From Draconibacterium orientale (GTDB taxonomy: Bacteria; Bacteroidota; Bacteroidia; Bacteroidales; UBA1556): 33,798 bases of DNA. The DNA lies in the NCBI GenBank assembly GCA_020718275.1, contig DYSI01000022.1:1-33798 (forward strand). Reading direction: 5' to 3'. Position 1 is the stretch's first letter. Every line of letters starts with the position of its first letter. Below, one piece after another: positions 33,452 through 33,798 of this stretch. A program made the position numbers and the translations under genes. Under the pieces are notes generated by a model, which saw only the letters and a list, made by a program, of their open reading frames with translations, did not search any database and was not told the origin of the DNA.

Positions 33452-33798
33452 TGTCAATTATAGTAATGGAAGAAAAGATTGAAAATATAATACGGACAAT
33501 CATTAATGGCCCCACATTGGGTTATACTGACAATTTTCCGAAAAGAGAAATGTGGAGGGAAATTGCGAAAACACTTAATGGAGAATTTAAGATTAAATAT
33601 AATTCTGGACAAGAACTTGAAATTCACAATATTTCAATCCCTTACAAAAAATGGCATATTGAAATAACTGTTTCAGACACCAGACCTTTAAAATTTCAGA
33701 TTTCTTTTTCTTCAATCCAGGATTTTGAAATGTTATTGAGTTGGGAAGACCTCGTTGAGAGAATTATTAAAAAATTTAGCAAGCCAGAAATAGAATTA
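33451..33798 (+). CDS. Unknown protein, cut by the right edge
   Basis: An uninterrupted frame runs from ATG at 33451 (or ATG at 33466) to the end of the window, 116 codons without a stop. The product is soluble-looking: an N-terminal helix (EEKIENIIRTII), then GPTLGYTDNFPKREMWREIA, alternating beta segments (GEFKIKYNSGQELEIHNISI, WHIEITVSD, LKFQISF) and a helix with SWEDLVERIIKKFSKPEIEL. The alpha-beta pattern and codon use look like a real gene. I do not recognise the family. Confidence 0.6.
   Translation, partial: MSIIVMEEKIENIIRTIINGPTLGYTDNFPKREMWREIAKTLNGEFKIKYNSGQELEIHNISIPYKKWHIEITVSDTRPLKFQISFSSIQDFEMLLSWEDLVERIIKKFSKPEIEL

Noticed and set aside
1-33798. CRISPR array, rRNA, prophage or complete insertion sequence
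   Set aside because: No regularly spaced identical repeats, no rRNA signature, no phage structural genes and no intact transposase were found on either strand.

Overview
The window is chromosomal DNA of a Bacteroidota (Bacteroidetes) bacterium. The evidence is low GC, surface proteins with type IX secretion (T9SS) C-terminal sorting domains, a GldI-like gliding lipoprotein, a fused SecDF, large TonB-dependent receptors, and promoters of the TTG-N17-20-TAnnTTTG type. The sequence alone does not settle genus or order. Most genes are ordinary housekeeping or envelope genes. I see no phage, CRISPR array or intact insertion sequence.

Layout, left to right. (1) 1-2323, minus strand: hydrogenase maturation genes hypF and the first 13 codons of hypC, an operon that runs off the left edge. 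(2) 2770-4491, minus: a secreted T9SS protein built on a regular 20+18-residue repeat. (3) 4752-5041, minus: tRNA-Arg(UCU) and tRNA-Pro(UGG), each with its own terminator. (4) 5313-7376, minus: a TonB-dependent receptor. (5) 7662-8974, plus: an ECF sigma factor followed by a single-pass membrane protein in the usual anti-sigma position. (6) 9039-11179, plus: a lipoprotein glutamine-amidotransferase-fold hydrolase translationally coupled to a membrane acyltransferase, meeting a convergent SUMF1-like secreted protein. (7) 12260-13740, plus: pssA and a family 2 glycosyltransferase. (8) 13783-19772, minus: a second outer membrane receptor, then secDF with its own promoter and terminator. (9) 19773-20489: a long gene-free stretch with a complex inverted-repeat island, then a DUF1573 protein with a good promoter. 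(10) 21600-25414, minus: an nrnA-gldI-yfhO operon. (11) 25754-27775, plus: a T9SS protein with two PKD domains. (12) 27862-32028, minus: a five-gene operon in the order nitroreductase, MdaB-like quinone reductase, pyruvoyl-tetrahydropterin synthase family enzyme, pterin-dependent aromatic amino acid hydroxylase, SDR reductase. (13) 32326-33798, plus: small proteins, a decayed transposase fragment and an unknown gene cut by the right edge.

The most interesting unit is the operon at 27862-32028. It places a tetrahydropterin-dependent aromatic hydroxylase beside a candidate pterin synthase, a candidate sepiapterin-reductase-like SDR and two flavin reductases that could regenerate the oxidised pterin. 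That is a nearly self-contained tetrahydropterin make-use-recycle cassette. The individual families are recognisable from sequence; the joint pathway is inference from gene order.
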